Shown piece by piece: positions 26,545 through 34,948 of a DNA stretch of 64,000 bases. The notes below the pieces were generated by a model. It saw only the letters and a list, made by a program, of their open reading frames with translations. It did not search any database and was not told the origin of the DNA. Position numbers and translations under genes: made by a program. The DNA is from Candidatus Fusicatenibacter intestinigallinarum. Lineage in GTDB: Bacteria; Bacillota; Clostridia; Lachnospirales; Lachnospiraceae. How positions within the stretch are numbered: position 1 is the first letter of the stretch; every line of letters starts with the position of its first letter. The DNA is taken from NCBI GenBank assembly GCA_019119555.1, contig DWWU01000036.1, positions 51,294-115,293 on the forward strand, in the 5' to 3' direction.

Positions 26545-26775
26545 TTACTCTTCTCCTTCTTCGTCTTCGAAGTAATCATCAAAATCATCATCGAAATCGT
26601 CCTCGAAGTCCTCCAGATAATCCGGGGTCACGAAACGATATACTGCATAAGCAATACCGGCAACGGCAGCTACCACGCCGATGATTGCCAGAACCCACAA
26701 AATGATATTTTTGGGTCTTTCTTCATCACTTTCCCTTTTTTTCAGGATATCCACCAATTCATCAATTTTGTTCAT
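26545..26775 (-). CDS. Small membrane-anchored acidic protein
   Basis: A 76-residue protein: a basic/acidic amphipathic N-terminus (MNKIDELVDILKKRES), one membrane helix (IILWVLAIIGVVAAVAGIAYAVY), and a tail of Asp, Glu, Phe and Tyr (EDDFDDDFDDYFED). The ATG at 26775 has a GGTGG-type site, and a TATACT box lies about 130 bases upstream. I recognise the layout from Clostridia but not a defined function. The acidic tail would face one side of the membrane and could bind cations or partner proteins; that is only inference. Confidence 0.7.
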   Translation of the reverse strand: MNKIDELVDILKKRESDEERPKNIILWVLAIIGVVAAVAGIAYAVYRFVTPDYLEDFEDDFDDDFDDYFEDEEGEE

Positions 26776-26932
26776 GTTCGCCACCAACCTTTTCGTTTAA
26801 TAGAACGTAACTGTCTGCACTGTCCCGCCGTTTCAGACCCGGTCCCTGTCTCTTCGGCGACGGCTGCGGACACTTCCTGTGAAAATTTACGTTAGAAACA
26901 GTATACCATAAACCTTGAAATTTTACCACAAT

Positions 26933-27529
26933 TTATAGAAAAATTTCACGAAGGATCTGGTGAAACTGTCCGCCGCACCGTTCCATTTCGCCCAAAACAA
27001 GCTGAATTCCCCGCTCGGACCGATACCAGTTGTCCCTGCTCACCTCTGTGTCCGAGGGTACGGTCAAAAACTCCGTCTCCGGGTAAAGCAGCTGATAGTA
27101 CATCCTGCACCGTCTCGCGTGATGACTCTGGCAGCAGATGATTCCACGCTTTACCACGATTCCCGCCGCGTCCGTTACTTTTCTGGAATAAATGGCATTT
27201 TCATAGGTATATGTAGCGCAATCCTCCCGCAGGATAACTGTTTCCGGCACTCCCTCCTTTTTCAGCACATCCCTCAAAAACTCCCACTCGGTCGCGTATG
27301 GTCCGGGATAACGCTCCTGCTGTGTCTGCACGCTCCCGAAGGCGCCTTTCGCGATACTGTACTTTCCGGAAGGAAGCATCCAGGGCGCCATTCCCTTTTT
27401 CCAGAGATCCGCCGCCTGCTGCGCCATCTGCGGCCATCCGTTTCCCGGGAGAAAAATCACATCCGCCGGGCGCGGCTCATCTTCCAGGAAAATAAAATCC
27501 GTAAAATTTTTCAAGAACAATTCCTGCAT
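26933..27529 (-). CDS. YdcF family protein (DUF218)
   Basis: A 198-residue protein with the DUF218 fold. The strand DVIFLPGNGWPQMAQQAADLW opens the domain; LREDCATYTYENAIYSRKV holds the acidic Thr/Asn loop, and KRGIICCQSHHARRCRMYYQ the conserved SxxxHxxR segment. SRDNWYRSERG near the end is the usual closing motif. No membrane segment is seen, unlike longer SanA-type members. YdcF-like proteins bind S-adenosylmethionine or nucleotides, but their role is not settled. It stands alone between the small membrane protein and the tRNA cluster. Confidence 0.85.
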   Translation of the reverse strand: MQELFLKNFTDFIFLEDEPRPADVIFLPGNGWPQMAQQAADLWKKGMAPWMLPSGKYSIAKGAFGSVQTQQERYPGPYATEWEFLRDVLKKEGVPETVILREDCATYTYENAIYSRKVTDAAGIVVKRGIICCQSHHARRCRMYYQLLYPETEFLTVPSDTEVSRDNWYRSERGIQLVLGEMERCGGQFHQILREIFL

Positions 27530-27554
27530 ACCTTTTCCCCACTGTAAACTATAA

Positions 27555-27584
27555 GCGGTAACAGTTCAGCGAGCCGAACTGTCA
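27555..27584. repeat. GTTCAG-type palindrome
   Basis: GGTAACAGTTCAGCGAGCCG followed by AACTGTCACC. It lies just upstream of the YdcF gene start and before the tRNA promoter. Confidence 0.82.
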
Positions 27585-27615
27585 CCCTGTTTAAATAATT
27601 TTTTTAATTTTTCTA

Positions 27616-27645
27616 TTGACAAATCCTGTCATTTGATTATATAAT
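27616..27645 (+). promoter_or_regulatory. Promoter of the tRNA cluster
   Basis: TTGACA and TATAAT, both perfect, with an 18-base spacer, 33 bases before the first tRNA. Confidence 0.85.
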
Positions 27646-27678
27646 AGCAAAGCAGGTTGCGGAAAGCAACAAAAACAT

Positions 27679-27751
27679 GGGGTCTTAGCTCAGCTGGGAG
27701 AGCATCTGCCTTACAAGCAGAGGGTCATAGGTTCGAGCCCTATAGGCCCCA
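27679..27751 (+). tRNA. tRNA-Val (anticodon TAC)
   Basis: A 73-base cloverleaf: acceptor GGGGTCT/AGGCCCC with discriminator A, D-loop AGCTCAGCTGGGAGAGC, anticodon stem-loop CTGCCTTACAAGCAG and T-loop GGTTCGAGCC. CCA is not encoded. Confidence 0.97.
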
Positions 27752-27781
27752 TATTTATGTCAGACAATCTGCTAACCTTAT

Positions 27782-27855
27782 GGCGAGATAGCTCAGTTGG
27801 CTAGAGCATGCGGTTCATACCCGCAGTGTCGAGGGTTCAAATCCCCCTCTCGCTA
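27782..27855 (+). tRNA. tRNA-Met (anticodon CAT), copy 1
   Basis: A 74-base cloverleaf with anticodon loop GGTTCATACC and T-loop GGTTCAAATCC. The acceptor GGCGAGA and the overall sequence match elongator tRNA-Met and not initiator (CGCGGGG) or tRNA-Ile2. CCA is not encoded. Confidence 0.95.
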
Positions 27856-27883
27856 TTTTCTTTTTCCCTTTTTGTTTTTATAT

Positions 27884-27957
27884 GGCGAGATAGCTCAGTT
27901 GGCTAGAGCATGCGGTTCATACCCGCAGTGTCGAGGGTTCAAATCCCCCTCTCGCTA
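27884..27957 (+). tRNA. tRNA-Met (anticodon CAT), copy 2
   Basis: Identical over all 74 bases to the copy at 27782-27855 and separated from it by 28 T-rich bases. It is a recent tandem duplication or kept identical by gene conversion. Confidence 0.95.
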
Positions 27958-27965
27958 CTAAGGTC

Positions 27966-27996
27966 GGATGCAGGAGTTTCTCCTGCATCTTTTTTT
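27966..27996 (+). terminator. Terminator of the tRNA cluster
   Basis: GATGCAGGAG-TTTC-TCCTGCATC followed by seven T's, directly after the second tRNA-Met. Confidence 0.92.
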
Positions 27997-28099
27997 CTCA
28001 CAGGAAACATATGCAGAACCGACGTATGCTTGCGGATACAGGAATCCGGCAAAACGCAGACCAGAAGCCCTGCAGTACCTCTGATCTGTGCTCTTTTCC

Positions 28100-28128
28100 C
28101 GCAACCGTTCAGCCAGCTGAACGGTTGC
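28100..28128. repeat. GTTCAG-type palindrome
   Basis: GCAACCGTTCAG, CC, AG and CTGAACGGTTGC form a 13-base-arm palindrome downstream of the HIT gene (minus strand), where it could also end transcription. Confidence 0.88.
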
Positions 28129-28161
28129 CTTTTCTCAACTTTCTCTCAACTGTTTTCCCGA

Positions 28162-28581
28162 TCAGAGATTTGCTTTGATTTTCTCAATCATCTCCGCATA
28201 CTCTTCATCCGTCAGATACTTCTGTCCCGGATTCATCTGGAACACGCCGCCCCACTCATACTGATCCTTATACTTCGGAACCAGATGCATATGCAGATGG
28301 CAGCCGGTATCTCCGTAAGCTCCATAATTTACTTTGTCCGGATGGAATGCCGCGTGAATCGCCTTCGCCGCACGGTTTACGTCTGCGAAAAACGCATTCC
28401 TGTCCTCATCGCTGATGTTCACGATTTCACTTACGTGGTCCTTATATGCAACAATACATCTTCCCGGATGGCTCTGCTCCTTAAAAAGGATCAGACTGCT
28501 GACATCAAGATCACAGATAAAAATTCCAAACTCGTCCAGCAGCTCGCCTCTCATACAATATCCACAGTTCTGATCTTTCAT
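28162..28581 (-). CDS. HIT family protein
   Basis: A 139-residue histidine-triad nucleotide hydrolase/transferase: an N-terminal Cys pair CGYC with MRGELLDEFGIF, the middle strands VAYKDHVSEIVNISDED, and the catalytic triad in GCHLHMHLVPKY. Members hydrolyse AMP-linked or dinucleoside polyphosphates in the cytoplasm. The length is normal for a prokaryotic HIT protein. It has its own AGGAGAAAAG site and a palindrome on each side. Confidence 0.92.
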   Translation of the reverse strand: MKDQNCGYCMRGELLDEFGIFICDLDVSSLILFKEQSHPGRCIVAYKDHVSEIVNISDEDRNAFFADVNRAAKAIHAAFHPDKVNYGAYGDTGCHLHMHLVPKYKDQYEWGGVFQMNPGQKYLTDEEYAEMIEKIKANL

Positions 28582-28622
28582 ACGCTTTTCTCCTTTTCTC
28601 TGTGCGGCTCTCCCACTTTTCT

Positions 28623-28651
28623 TGTAACAGTCCAGCCAGTTGAACCGTTAC
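28623..28651. repeat. GTTCAG-type palindrome
   Basis: TGTAACAGTCCAGCCAGTTG followed by AACCGTTAC lies 42 bases upstream of the HIT gene. Confidence 0.8.
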
Positions 28652-28710
28652 CTTTTCTTCTATCATACAGCAGCTTCCGGAAAAAGTCCAGTCTGATCCG
28701 CCTGCTTCGC

Positions 28711-28743
28711 GGGGATTTGGGCCGGATGCCCGCAGGCTCTGTT
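28711..28743. repeat. GGCCGGATGCC module
   Basis: GGGCCGGATGCCCGCAGG followed by CTCTG repeats the right arm of the hairpin at 50397-50462. It lies immediately after the AraC-type gene (minus strand). Confidence 0.7.
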
Positions 28744-28761
28744 CCTTCCCACGGTCTGCAT

Positions 28762-29610
28762 CTACTGTTTTCCCTTTTCTCCTTTTCTCACGCTGCTGGG
28801 CGTACAGCCGTAGATTTCACGAAACATCCTGGTAAACAGCTTATAATTGGTAAATCCATGTTTCTCGGCAATCACCATAATATTATCCTGCGTGTTTACG
28901 ATATCGTCATAAATATGCACCAGCCGCACCAGGTTCACATGGCGGGCATAATTGATTCCCATATGCTGCTTGAAAAAACGGCAGAAATATTCCCGGCTCA
29001 GCCCGAGGGACGAAGAGATCGCTTCCAGAGAAATCGGCTCCCTGTAGTGTTCCCGCACATATGCGTTGATCTCATTCAGCCGTTCCATCACTCTCGCATC
29101 CTTGGTGCTCTCCTCACGGATCTCCCGGACGGCAAAATTGTTCAGGAGCACAAACATCACATCCATAACGATTGCCTCGCACCGCATTTCATATCCCAGC
29201 GGCTGAAGAATATACATCCGCGGCAGTTCTTTTATCATCTCACAGATTTTCAGATAACTCTGAAGCTTCTCTCTGACCAGTGTTTCCCGGGAACACTCCA
29301 GCCGGTAGGCGTCCAGATCCGGAATATATTTTTTCAGGAATTCCCGGGAAACGTAGATGGAAATTCCCATGGAAATTCTGGCGCACTGGGTATGGTGAAT
29401 CACGTTGGAATCCACCAGCAGAAATTCCCCGCTGACCAGAGCATGTTTTTTCTTTTCAAAAATAATCTCGCCGGTGCCGTTCAGCGCGTAATGCAGCTCC
29501 AGTGCCGAATGCCAGTGCGGAGGCGTATACTCGCCCCTCTGTGTGTAATAGTGAATGCTGATCCCGGTTTTGTCCAGATCGTAGATTTGCTTATATATAA
29601 CATTATTCAT
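28762..29610 (-). CDS. AraC-family transcriptional regulator with cupin sensor
   Basis: A 282-residue regulator. The N-terminal cupin (about 20-100: YTPPHWHSALELHYALNGTGEIIF) is the effector domain. The C-terminal pair of helix-turn-helix motifs (about 180-278) contains ISLEAISSSLGLSREYFCRFFKQHMGI and FTNYKLFTRMFREIYGCTPSSVRK. Such proteins usually sense a sugar or related carbon source and activate a neighbouring gene. It is divergent from the 40-codon ORF at 29760, whose promoter has a weak -35, as AraC-activated promoters often do. Confidence 0.9.
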   Translation of the reverse strand: MNNVIYKQIYDLDKTGISIHYYTQRGEYTPPHWHSALELHYALNGTGEIIFEKKKHALVSGEFLLVDSNVIHHTQCARISMGISIYVSREFLKKYIPDLDAYRLECSRETLVREKLQSYLKICEMIKELPRMYILQPLGYEMRCEAIVMDVMFVLLNNFAVREIREESTKDARVMERLNEINAYVREHYREPISLEAISSSLGLSREYFCRFFKQHMGINYARHVNLVRLVHIYDDIVNTQDNIMVIAEKHGFTNYKLFTRMFREIYGCTPSSVRKGEKGKQ

Positions 29611-29759
29611 CTTTCTTTTTCCTATATTTCCCGTCTAAATAAGTCAATATTATCCAACAACGAATCAATTACTGTACTAATCTCACGTCTTCTTCCATGC
29701 TATGATATACACGTAAACAAAAAGGAACAACACAGAGAGATTGAAAGGAGGCATTTCAA

Positions 29760-29882
29760 ATGTCCAACACAAAGAAAACCTGGAAAGAAAAGCTTTTGAC
29801 TTTCATGCAGGAGAATGCGGAATACTTCGAAGGCATCTCTTATATTGTGTCCGGCGCGGATTTCATCCCGTTCAACAGATAA
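29760..29882 (+). CDS. Putative 40-residue small protein divergent from the AraC gene
   Basis: A short frame begins at the ATG at 29760, nine bases after a perfect AAAGGAGG site, and ends TAA at 29880. The product begins MSNTKKTWKEKLLTFMQENA and ends VSGADFIPFNR; it is amphipathic, without a signal or membrane helix. An extended -10 (TGCTATGAT) lies about 60 bases upstream and a hairpin with a T run follows at 29957. Promoter, ribosome binding site and terminator together support expression. I recognise no family; it could be a true small protein, a leader peptide or the start of a truncated gene. Confidence 0.55.
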   Translation: MSNTKKTWKEKLLTFMQENAEYFEGISYIVSGADFIPFNR

Positions 29883-29956
29883 TCGATCCGATCAGGGCAG
29901 AGCCATCTGCAGTAAGTAAAAGCGAAAATAGTTAATAATTGCATAATAAGAAAATG

Positions 29957-30005
29957 GAGCGGTACAGGAAAATCTTACTATTTTGATTGTCTGTCCGCTT
30001 TTTTC
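29957..30005 (+). terminator. Probable terminator after the small ORF
   Basis: GAGCGGTACAG pairs with CTGTCCGCT (one bulge) and is followed by TTTTTTCTTTG. It could also end the XdhC-type transcript arriving from the right. Confidence 0.55.
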
Positions 30006-30030
30006 TTTGTCTCTTTTTCGGAACGCCAAC

Positions 30031-31047
30031 TCACTTTGCGACCCGAAGAAAAAACACCTCGTTGCTTCCTCCGCAGATCATTCCCAGCTCTGCGCTGTGG
30101 ATATTGTTCAGTTCATACATTTTCCGGTCAGTTTCCAGATTTCTCCGCAGCATTTCCTCTGCATGTCTCTGCACTTCGTATTCAATGGCCCCGCCTCCGA
30201 TGGTTCCCGCAGGGGCGGCGTCTTTGCGGACAACCATGCAGGTGCCTGCGCCCCGGGGGGCGGATCCTTTTTTTTCCACAATCATTGCGAGAACTTTATC
30301 TCCCGGCGCCGTCAGCGCCTGCAGGACCTTTTCATCCATCACCTGTGTTTTCTCCTGATTTTTTACCTGAATCAGTTCCGCTGCAATGCTTACCGCAATC
30401 TCTTCCGGCGTCTCGGCTCCTATTTTCAGCCCGATCGGCGCATGGAGCTGCTCCAGCAGGCCGTCGGCAAAACCTTCTTTTCTCAGATCTTCCTTCGTCT
30501 GGGCAACCTTCTTCCTGCTTCCGATCATCCCCGCATACCGAAACGGTCTTTGGAGAATTCTGCGGACACATTCCTTATCCCCCAGATGCCCCCTGGTCAC
30601 GACCACATAGTACCCGGCCTGTGTTTCCTCCAGTTCCCGGAAAATCTCCGTATATTCTCCGCAGAGCACCCTGTCCGCCTCCGGAAAGCGTTCCGCAGAA
30701 GCAAACGCTTCCCTGTCGTCCGTCACCGTCACCTGAAATCCCAGCATTTTTCCCAGCGGAACCAGCGCGCCGGAAATATGACCGCCGCCAAAAATCACCA
30801 GTTCCTGCTGTGGAGAATACCGCTGTACAAAAAAACGATCCTCTTCCAGCCGGATACAGGTTCCCGACTGCGCCTCCTTCAGCTTCGGAAGCCATGCAGC
30901 AGCGGAAACATCGCCTTCTGAACAGAGGCAGGTATCGCCGCTCCACAGGATCTGCGTTCCCTGATGCCGGCCTTCCACAGAAATTCCCATTCCCACAAAG
31001 GGCTCCTCCCTCATCATTTCTTCCATTCTGTCAAACAGATTCTCCAC
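30031..31047 (-). CDS. XdhC/CoxI-family protein with unusual domain order
   Basis: A 338-residue molybdenum hydroxylase maturation factor. The Rossmann part (XdhC_C) comes first: LVIFGGGHISGALVPLGK near 83-100, YVVVTRGHLGDKECVRRIL and GMIGSRKKVAQ. The XdhC_CoxI part comes last: EKKGSAPRGAGTCMVVRK and GTIGGGAIEYEVQ near 250-290, ending MICGGSNEVFFL. In most family members the order is the reverse. XdhC proteins bind sulfurated molybdopterin and insert it into xanthine-dehydrogenase-type enzymes. It fits the selenium/molybdenum island that begins 3 kb to the right, although no hydroxylase subunits are visible here. Confidence 0.85.
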   Translation of the reverse strand: MENLFDRMEEMMREEPFVGMGISVEGRHQGTQILWSGDTCLCSEGDVSAAAWLPKLKEAQSGTCIRLEEDRFFVQRYSPQQELVIFGGGHISGALVPLGKMLGFQVTVTDDREAFASAERFPEADRVLCGEYTEIFRELEETQAGYYVVVTRGHLGDKECVRRILQRPFRYAGMIGSRKKVAQTKEDLRKEGFADGLLEQLHAPIGLKIGAETPEEIAVSIAAELIQVKNQEKTQVMDEKVLQALTAPGDKVLAMIVEKKGSAPRGAGTCMVVRKDAAPAGTIGGGAIEYEVQRHAEEMLRRNLETDRKMYELNNIHSAELGMICGGSNEVFFLRVAK

Positions 31048-31109
31048 TTTTTTCTCCTTCCCGGCCGGGAACGGTTATCCCGGATCTTTTTGCTGTCTCA
31101 ATGATACTA

Positions 31110-31138
31110 ATTATACTTTACTTTTGCAGGCAGCACAA
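31110..31138 (-). promoter_or_regulatory. Promoter of the xdhC-like gene
   Basis: On the minus strand TTGTGC and TATAAT are separated by 17 bases, about 65 bases before the start codon. A degenerate piece of the long palindrome (GTTCAGCCAGATCTGTGCAT) lies further up at 31173-31213. Confidence 0.65.
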
Positions 31139-31358
31139 CCTGTCCTTCGGCAAAAAACGGTTTCCTGACTGCTGTTCAGCCAGATCTGTGCATTGTCTGT
31201 GCATTCCCTGCAGGTTTTCCGTTCGAAAAACCCACAGATCCGGAGAAAGTTGCCCTGATTTTTTCAAATACAGACAGTATTTCCATATCTTTCCGGCAAT
31301 GCATGAAATTTTCATAAGAATTTTGCACAAAAACATGGAAAATCGCCAAAGAAAAATG

Positions 31359-31364
31359 TATAAT
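31359..31364 (+). promoter_or_regulatory. -10 box of the glgCD promoter
   Basis: A perfect TATAAT lies about 30 bases before the glgC start; TGGAAA, 17 bases further up, is a weak -35. The rest of the 31048-31394 gap shows no gene. Confidence 0.55.
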
Positions 31365-31394
31365 AGTAGCAACAAATGAAAGTGAGGAATTGCT

Positions 31395-32534
31395 ATGAAG
31401 CAGAATAATATGTTAGCAATGATTCTTGCCGGCGGCCGCGGCACCCGTCTGCATGAACTGACAAAAAAAGTTGCAAAACCTGCCGTTTCTTACGGCGGCA
31501 AATACCGCATCATTGATTTTCCGCTCAGCAACTGTGCAAACAGCGGCATTGATATTGTCGGCGTTCTGACGCAGTACGAGTCTATTCTTCTGAACAGCTA
31601 CGTAGCTGCAGGCCGCCGCTGGGGACTGGATGCAAAGGACAGCGGAGTCTTCGTTCTTCCGCCCCGTGAAAAAGCCGACGCCAATCTGGACGTATACCGC
31701 GGCACCGCCGATGCCATCTCACAGAACATTGACTTTATCGATTCCTACTCTCCGGATTATCTGCTGATTCTGTCCGGCGACCACATCTATAAAATGGACT
31801 ATTCCAAAATGCTGGCTTATCACAAAGACTGCGGAGCAGACGCTACCATCGCCGTAATCGAAGTTCCCATGAAGGAAGCAAGCCGTTTTGGAATCATGAA
31901 CACCAACGAAACAGGACGCATTATTGATTTTGAGGAAAAACCGAAAGAGCCGAAGAGCAATCTGGCGTCTATGGGTATCTATATCTTTGACTGGAAGCTT
32001 CTGCGCAAAATGCTGACCGCAGATATTAAGAATCCAGATTCCAATCATGATTTCGGAAAAGATATTATCCCGGAAATGCTCCGTGAGGGAAGAAATCTGT
32101 ACGCTTACAAGTTCCAGGGCTACTGGAAAGATGTGGGAACGATCGATTCCCTTTGGGAAGCCAACATGGATCTTCTGGACAAGAACAACGCTCTGGATCT
32201 CAGCGACAATTCCTGGAAGATTTATACGGAAGATGTAACGACGCCGCCTCACTATGTCGGACCGAATGCAGACATCAAACGTGCTTTCATTACCCAGGGC
32301 TGTGTGATTGACGGAGAAGTAAAGAATTCCGTACTGTTTACAAGTACCAGCGTTATGACCGGCGCAAAGGTTTACGACAGTGTGCTGATGCCGGGCGCTT
32401 TTGTGGACGAAGGGGCAGTGGTTCACCGCGCAATCATCGCCGACGGCGTCAAAATAGGAAAAAATGCTGTAGTCGGCGATCCGAACAGCGAACATATTGA
32501 ATTGATTTCGAAACGTGTAAAGGGGGACGAATAA
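31395..32534 (+). CDS. glgC: Glucose-1-phosphate adenylyltransferase, catalytic subunit
   Basis: A 379-residue ADP-glucose pyrophosphorylase that makes ADP-glucose from glucose-1-phosphate and ATP for glycogen synthesis. The nucleotide loop [10 protein letters not shown] is intact near 11-20, followed by [30 protein letters not shown] and [10 protein letters not shown], with a left-handed beta-helix C-terminus ([19 protein letters not shown]). GTGAGG precedes the ATG. It is followed after one base by glgD, the Firmicutes arrangement of two unequal subunits. Confidence 0.95.
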   Translation: MKQNNMLAMILAGGRGTRLHELTKKVAKPAVSYGGKYRIIDFPLSNCANSGIDIVGVLTQYESILLNSYVAAGRRWGLDAKDSGVFVLPPREKADANLDVYRGTADAISQNIDFIDSYSPDYLLILSGDHIYKMDYSKMLAYHKDCGADATIAVIEVPMKEASRFGIMNTNETGRIIDFEEKPKEPKSNLASMGIYIFDWKLLRKMLTADIKNPDSNHDFGKDIIPEMLREGRNLYAYKFQGYWKDVGTIDSLWEANMDLLDKNNALDLSDNSWKIYTEDVTTPPHYVGPNADIKRAFITQGCVIDGEVKNSVLFTSTSVMTGAKVYDSVLMPGAFVDEGAVVHRAIIADGVKIGKNAVVGDPNSEHIELISKRVKGDE

Positions 32535-32535
32535 A

Positions 32536-33651
32536 ATGGCAAACGCATTTGGCATTATCAACTTCTCAGGAAGAAATATCTGGGTGGAAGGGATGCAGCC
32601 CTACCGTCCCATCGGAGCGTTTTCGTTCCTCGGCAGATACCGTGTCATCGATTTTCCGATTTCCAACATGACCAACAGCGGAATTGACCATATCCAGGTC
32701 TATATCCGAAGGAAACCCCGCTCTCTCATTGAACATCTCGGAACCGGACGTCATTACAACATTAACTCAAAACGTGGAAAACTTCACATCCTTTTCTCAG
32801 AAAACGGCATGGACAGGGACATCTATAACAATGATATCGCTGCTTTCATCGAAAACATGGGATGTATCGAGCGGGTGAATTATCCTTATGTCATCATCGC
32901 TCCCAGCTACATGGTTTATTCCATGGATTACGACTCTTTGCTTCACACACATATTGAATCCGGCGCTGACATCACGCTCCTTTACCATTCCGTAGACAAT
33001 GCGAAAGATTCCTATCTCAGCTGCAATATTCTGGAACTGAACCGCCAGAAGGGCGTCAATGCCATTGAGCCGAATCATGGAAACGCAAAGAACAGAAATA
33101 TTTTCATGGATACCTATGTCATGAAAAAAGAATTGTTCATCGAACTGGTAAACAAAGCGCATAAGCTTTCCTCCGCTTACTCCCTGGCGGATATCGTCAA
33201 CAGCGAGTGCGGCGAACTTGATATCCGCGGCGTTGCCCATCGTGGGTATTTCGGTTCCATCACGGACTTCGAAAGCTATTATGAGGCAAATATGTCTCTG
33301 ATTGATTTCAAGACAGCCAGAAATCTGTTTGACGAAAACTGGCCGATTTATACAAGAACCAACGATTCCTGTCCGACCCAATATTTTGAGACTTCTGAAG
33401 TGAAGAATTCCGTAGTTTCCAACGGATGTATTATTGAGGGCACTGTAGAAAACTCCATCATAGGACGCGGATGTACCATTCAGCCCGGCGCTGTCGTGAA
33501 AAACAGCGTGATCCTTCCGGGCGCTGTCATCGGAAAGGGCGTTCATGTTGATAATTATGTTGTCGACAAAAATGCAAAACTGATCCATGCAAAAGAGATT
33601 ATTGCGGATCCCGGACATCCCGGATACATTCGCAGAGATGACGTTCTCTGA
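32536..33651 (+). CDS. glgD: Glucose-1-phosphate adenylyltransferase, regulatory subunit GlgD
   Basis: A 371-residue paralogue of GlgC. The N-terminus MANAFGIINFSGRNIWVEGM lacks the GGRGTRL nucleotide loop found in GlgC, so it is not expected to be catalytic alone. The fold is otherwise kept: RYRVIDFPISNMTNSGI and the C-terminal beta-helix repeats NSIIGRGCTIQPGAVVKNSV. In Firmicutes GlgD associates with GlgC and raises its activity. AAAGGGGG precedes the ATG. A dispersed repeat and a very strong terminator follow. Confidence 0.94.
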   Translation: MANAFGIINFSGRNIWVEGMQPYRPIGAFSFLGRYRVIDFPISNMTNSGIDHIQVYIRRKPRSLIEHLGTGRHYNINSKRGKLHILFSENGMDRDIYNNDIAAFIENMGCIERVNYPYVIIAPSYMVYSMDYDSLLHTHIESGADITLLYHSVDNAKDSYLSCNILELNRQKGVNAIEPNHGNAKNRNIFMDTYVMKKELFIELVNKAHKLSSAYSLADIVNSECGELDIRGVAHRGYFGSITDFESYYEANMSLIDFKTARNLFDENWPIYTRTNDSCPTQYFETSEVKNSVVSNGCIIEGTVENSIIGRGCTIQPGAVVKNSVILPGAVIGKGVHVDNYVVDKNAKLIHAKEIIADPGHPGYIRRDDVL

Positions 33652-33692
33652 TAACTGTACGGCAGCTTCCAAATGGACGTACTGGCATGCTC

Positions 33693-33790
33693 GCACTTCG
33701 TTTCAGGCGGTGCTGTGTGCCACCGGCACGCGGCACCGCCAAATGGACATGCAAGCATGTCCGCCTGGCTCGTTGCCCGCGGGAATAAAA
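33693..33790. repeat. Two-hairpin dispersed repeat, copy 2
   Basis: Matches 5430-5531 throughout: GCACTTCGTTTC, a hairpin of GGCGGTGC...GCACCGCC around GTGTGCC/GGCAC, AAATGGACATGC-AA-GCATGTCC, then TGGCTCGTTGC and CGGGAATAA. A partial extra start (AAATGGACGTACTGGCATGC) precedes it at 33670. Confidence 0.85.
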
Positions 33791-33853
33791 AGGCAGAAAG
33801 CGAACCGGATCTGCACATGACTTGTGCAGATCCGGTTCGCTTTCTGCCTTTTT
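33787..33853. terminator. Very long bidirectional terminator
   Basis: AAAAAGGCAGAAAGCGAACC continues through GGATCTGCAC and pairs without mismatch with its complement after a 7-base loop, giving a stem of about 30 pairs with A and T runs at the ends. It serves glgD on one side and yqeC on the other, which converge here. Confidence 0.92.
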
Positions 33854-33886
33854 ATACAGGAGCATTTTCTTTCACTGCTGCGTTGT

Positions 33887-34630
33887 TCACTGATATCGCA
33901 GAAAGAATCCCTCTTTCAGGCTTCCGATTACCGTTTCCGTCCCATCCATCGCCGCTGCAATCTCCGCTCTCTGTTCCGGATCCAGGCAATCTGCCTGATT
34001 CAGAAAATAGCAGCCACAGCTGCCTTTGCCTTCCCCGTCGTTCTCCCTCTTCAGCAGGCTCTGATAGCCTTCCCTCGCAATCCGGACAGTCATTTCCACG
34101 GTAACCTTCCGCTTCTCCGGACAGCCAAGAAGCGCGGCCGCCTGCTTTGTCCGGTGACAGACTTCCAGAAGCGGCCGGCCGATTCCGGACATACCTTCCA
34201 CAACAATCAGAAAATCACATGCTCTGGGAATCACCGGTTCATTGACTCCGGGAACCTTCAGCGGCAGACGCCTGGAACCGTCCGCTTCCACCAGAACAAT
34301 TTCCGCTTCCGGGACAACCCTGTCCCACACCTCTTTCGGAAGAGGTCCCATCTTTTCCCCTTCGCAGACGGTACTTCCGGCAATGACAAATCCATCCCTG
34401 TCCAGCCTGTCCAGAATCTCACCGGCAGAACAGTCCAGCGCTCCGTATGCCTCCGGAAGATACATTTTCGTTGTCGTCGTGAGAAGCACATGTTTTCCCA
34501 TGTCCCGGTATTCTGCAGCCAGTCTGCCAAGCAGCCCTGTCTTTCCTCCCGCTCCCGCCGCGCAGATACAGCGGACATACTCCGGAATTCCAAGCGCAGG
34601 AAGCAACCTGTCAAAATATAGTTCTTTCAT
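33887..34630 (-). CDS. yqeC: Selenium-dependent hydroxylase accessory protein YqeC
   Basis: A 247-residue P-loop protein with GAGGKTG at 26-32, then LLTTTTKMYLPE, EIVLVEADGSRRLPLKVPG and NEPVIP, the hallmarks of the YqeC family. It is linked by phylogenetic profile to selenium-dependent molybdenum hydroxylases; its biochemical role is not established. It overlaps DUF3343 by four bases (ATGA) and is the last gene of the island before the glg genes. The Walker-type loop is intact. Confidence 0.93.
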   Translation of the reverse strand: MKELYFDRLLPALGIPEYVRCICAAGAGGKTGLLGRLAAEYRDMGKHVLLTTTTKMYLPEAYGALDCSAGEILDRLDRDGFVIAGSTVCEGEKMGPLPKEVWDRVVPEAEIVLVEADGSRRLPLKVPGVNEPVIPRACDFLIVVEGMSGIGRPLLEVCHRTKQAAALLGCPEKRKVTVEMTVRIAREGYQSLLKRENDGEGKGSCGCYFLNQADCLDPEQRAEIAAAMDGTETVIGSLKEGFFLRYQ

Positions 34631-34863
34631 ATTACCAACTCTGTCATCCTGTCATATTCCAGATGTTTTTCCTCCAGCACCTTCTCCAGCACCTCTTTGG
34701 TACGGACAGGCTCGCTCCAGGCAAGCCCGCAGTCCGCCGTGATCTGCAGGGGAATCGGAATCAGTCTTCCCTCCAGGCCTTCTGAGACTGCGGCCTCCTC
34801 CATGGCAATCGCCTGTGTCGTCGTGCTGAAGGACACAATCACTCGCAACTCTTTTTTTCTCAT
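34627..34863 (-). CDS. DUF3343 protein (putative Se/S carrier)
   Basis: A 78-residue protein with the DUF3343 pattern: VIVSFSTTTQAIAMEEAAVSEGLEGRLIP, then ITADCGLAWSEP with a single central Cys in the conserved DCGL motif. The family is described as a putative selenium or sulfur carrier. Its place between a cysteine desulfurase/selenocysteine-lyase-type gene and yqeC, in the same transcript, supports a role in passing selenium or sulfur toward the molybdenum cofactor. That transfer is inferred from context. Confidence 0.85.
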   Translation of the reverse strand: MRKKELRVIVSFSTTTQAIAMEEAAVSEGLEGRLIPIPLQITADCGLAWSEPVRTKEVLEKVLEEKHLEYDRMTELVI

Positions 34864-34948
34864 GCTTCTTTTCCCACTTCCCCGTATATTCAGATTTTCT
34901 CACTTCTCCGTATGTTCAGAGGCTCGCCCGGCAGGCATCCGTCTGTCC

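Noticed and set aside
27910..29799. A 629-codon plus-strand open frame
   Set aside because: It starts inside a tRNA gene and runs antisense to the HIT and AraC genes, whose proteins have clear family motifs; the antisense translation has none.
30036..31379. A 447-codon plus-strand open frame
   Set aside because: It is antisense to the XdhC-type gene, Pro/Ser/Arg-rich, with no recognisable domain.
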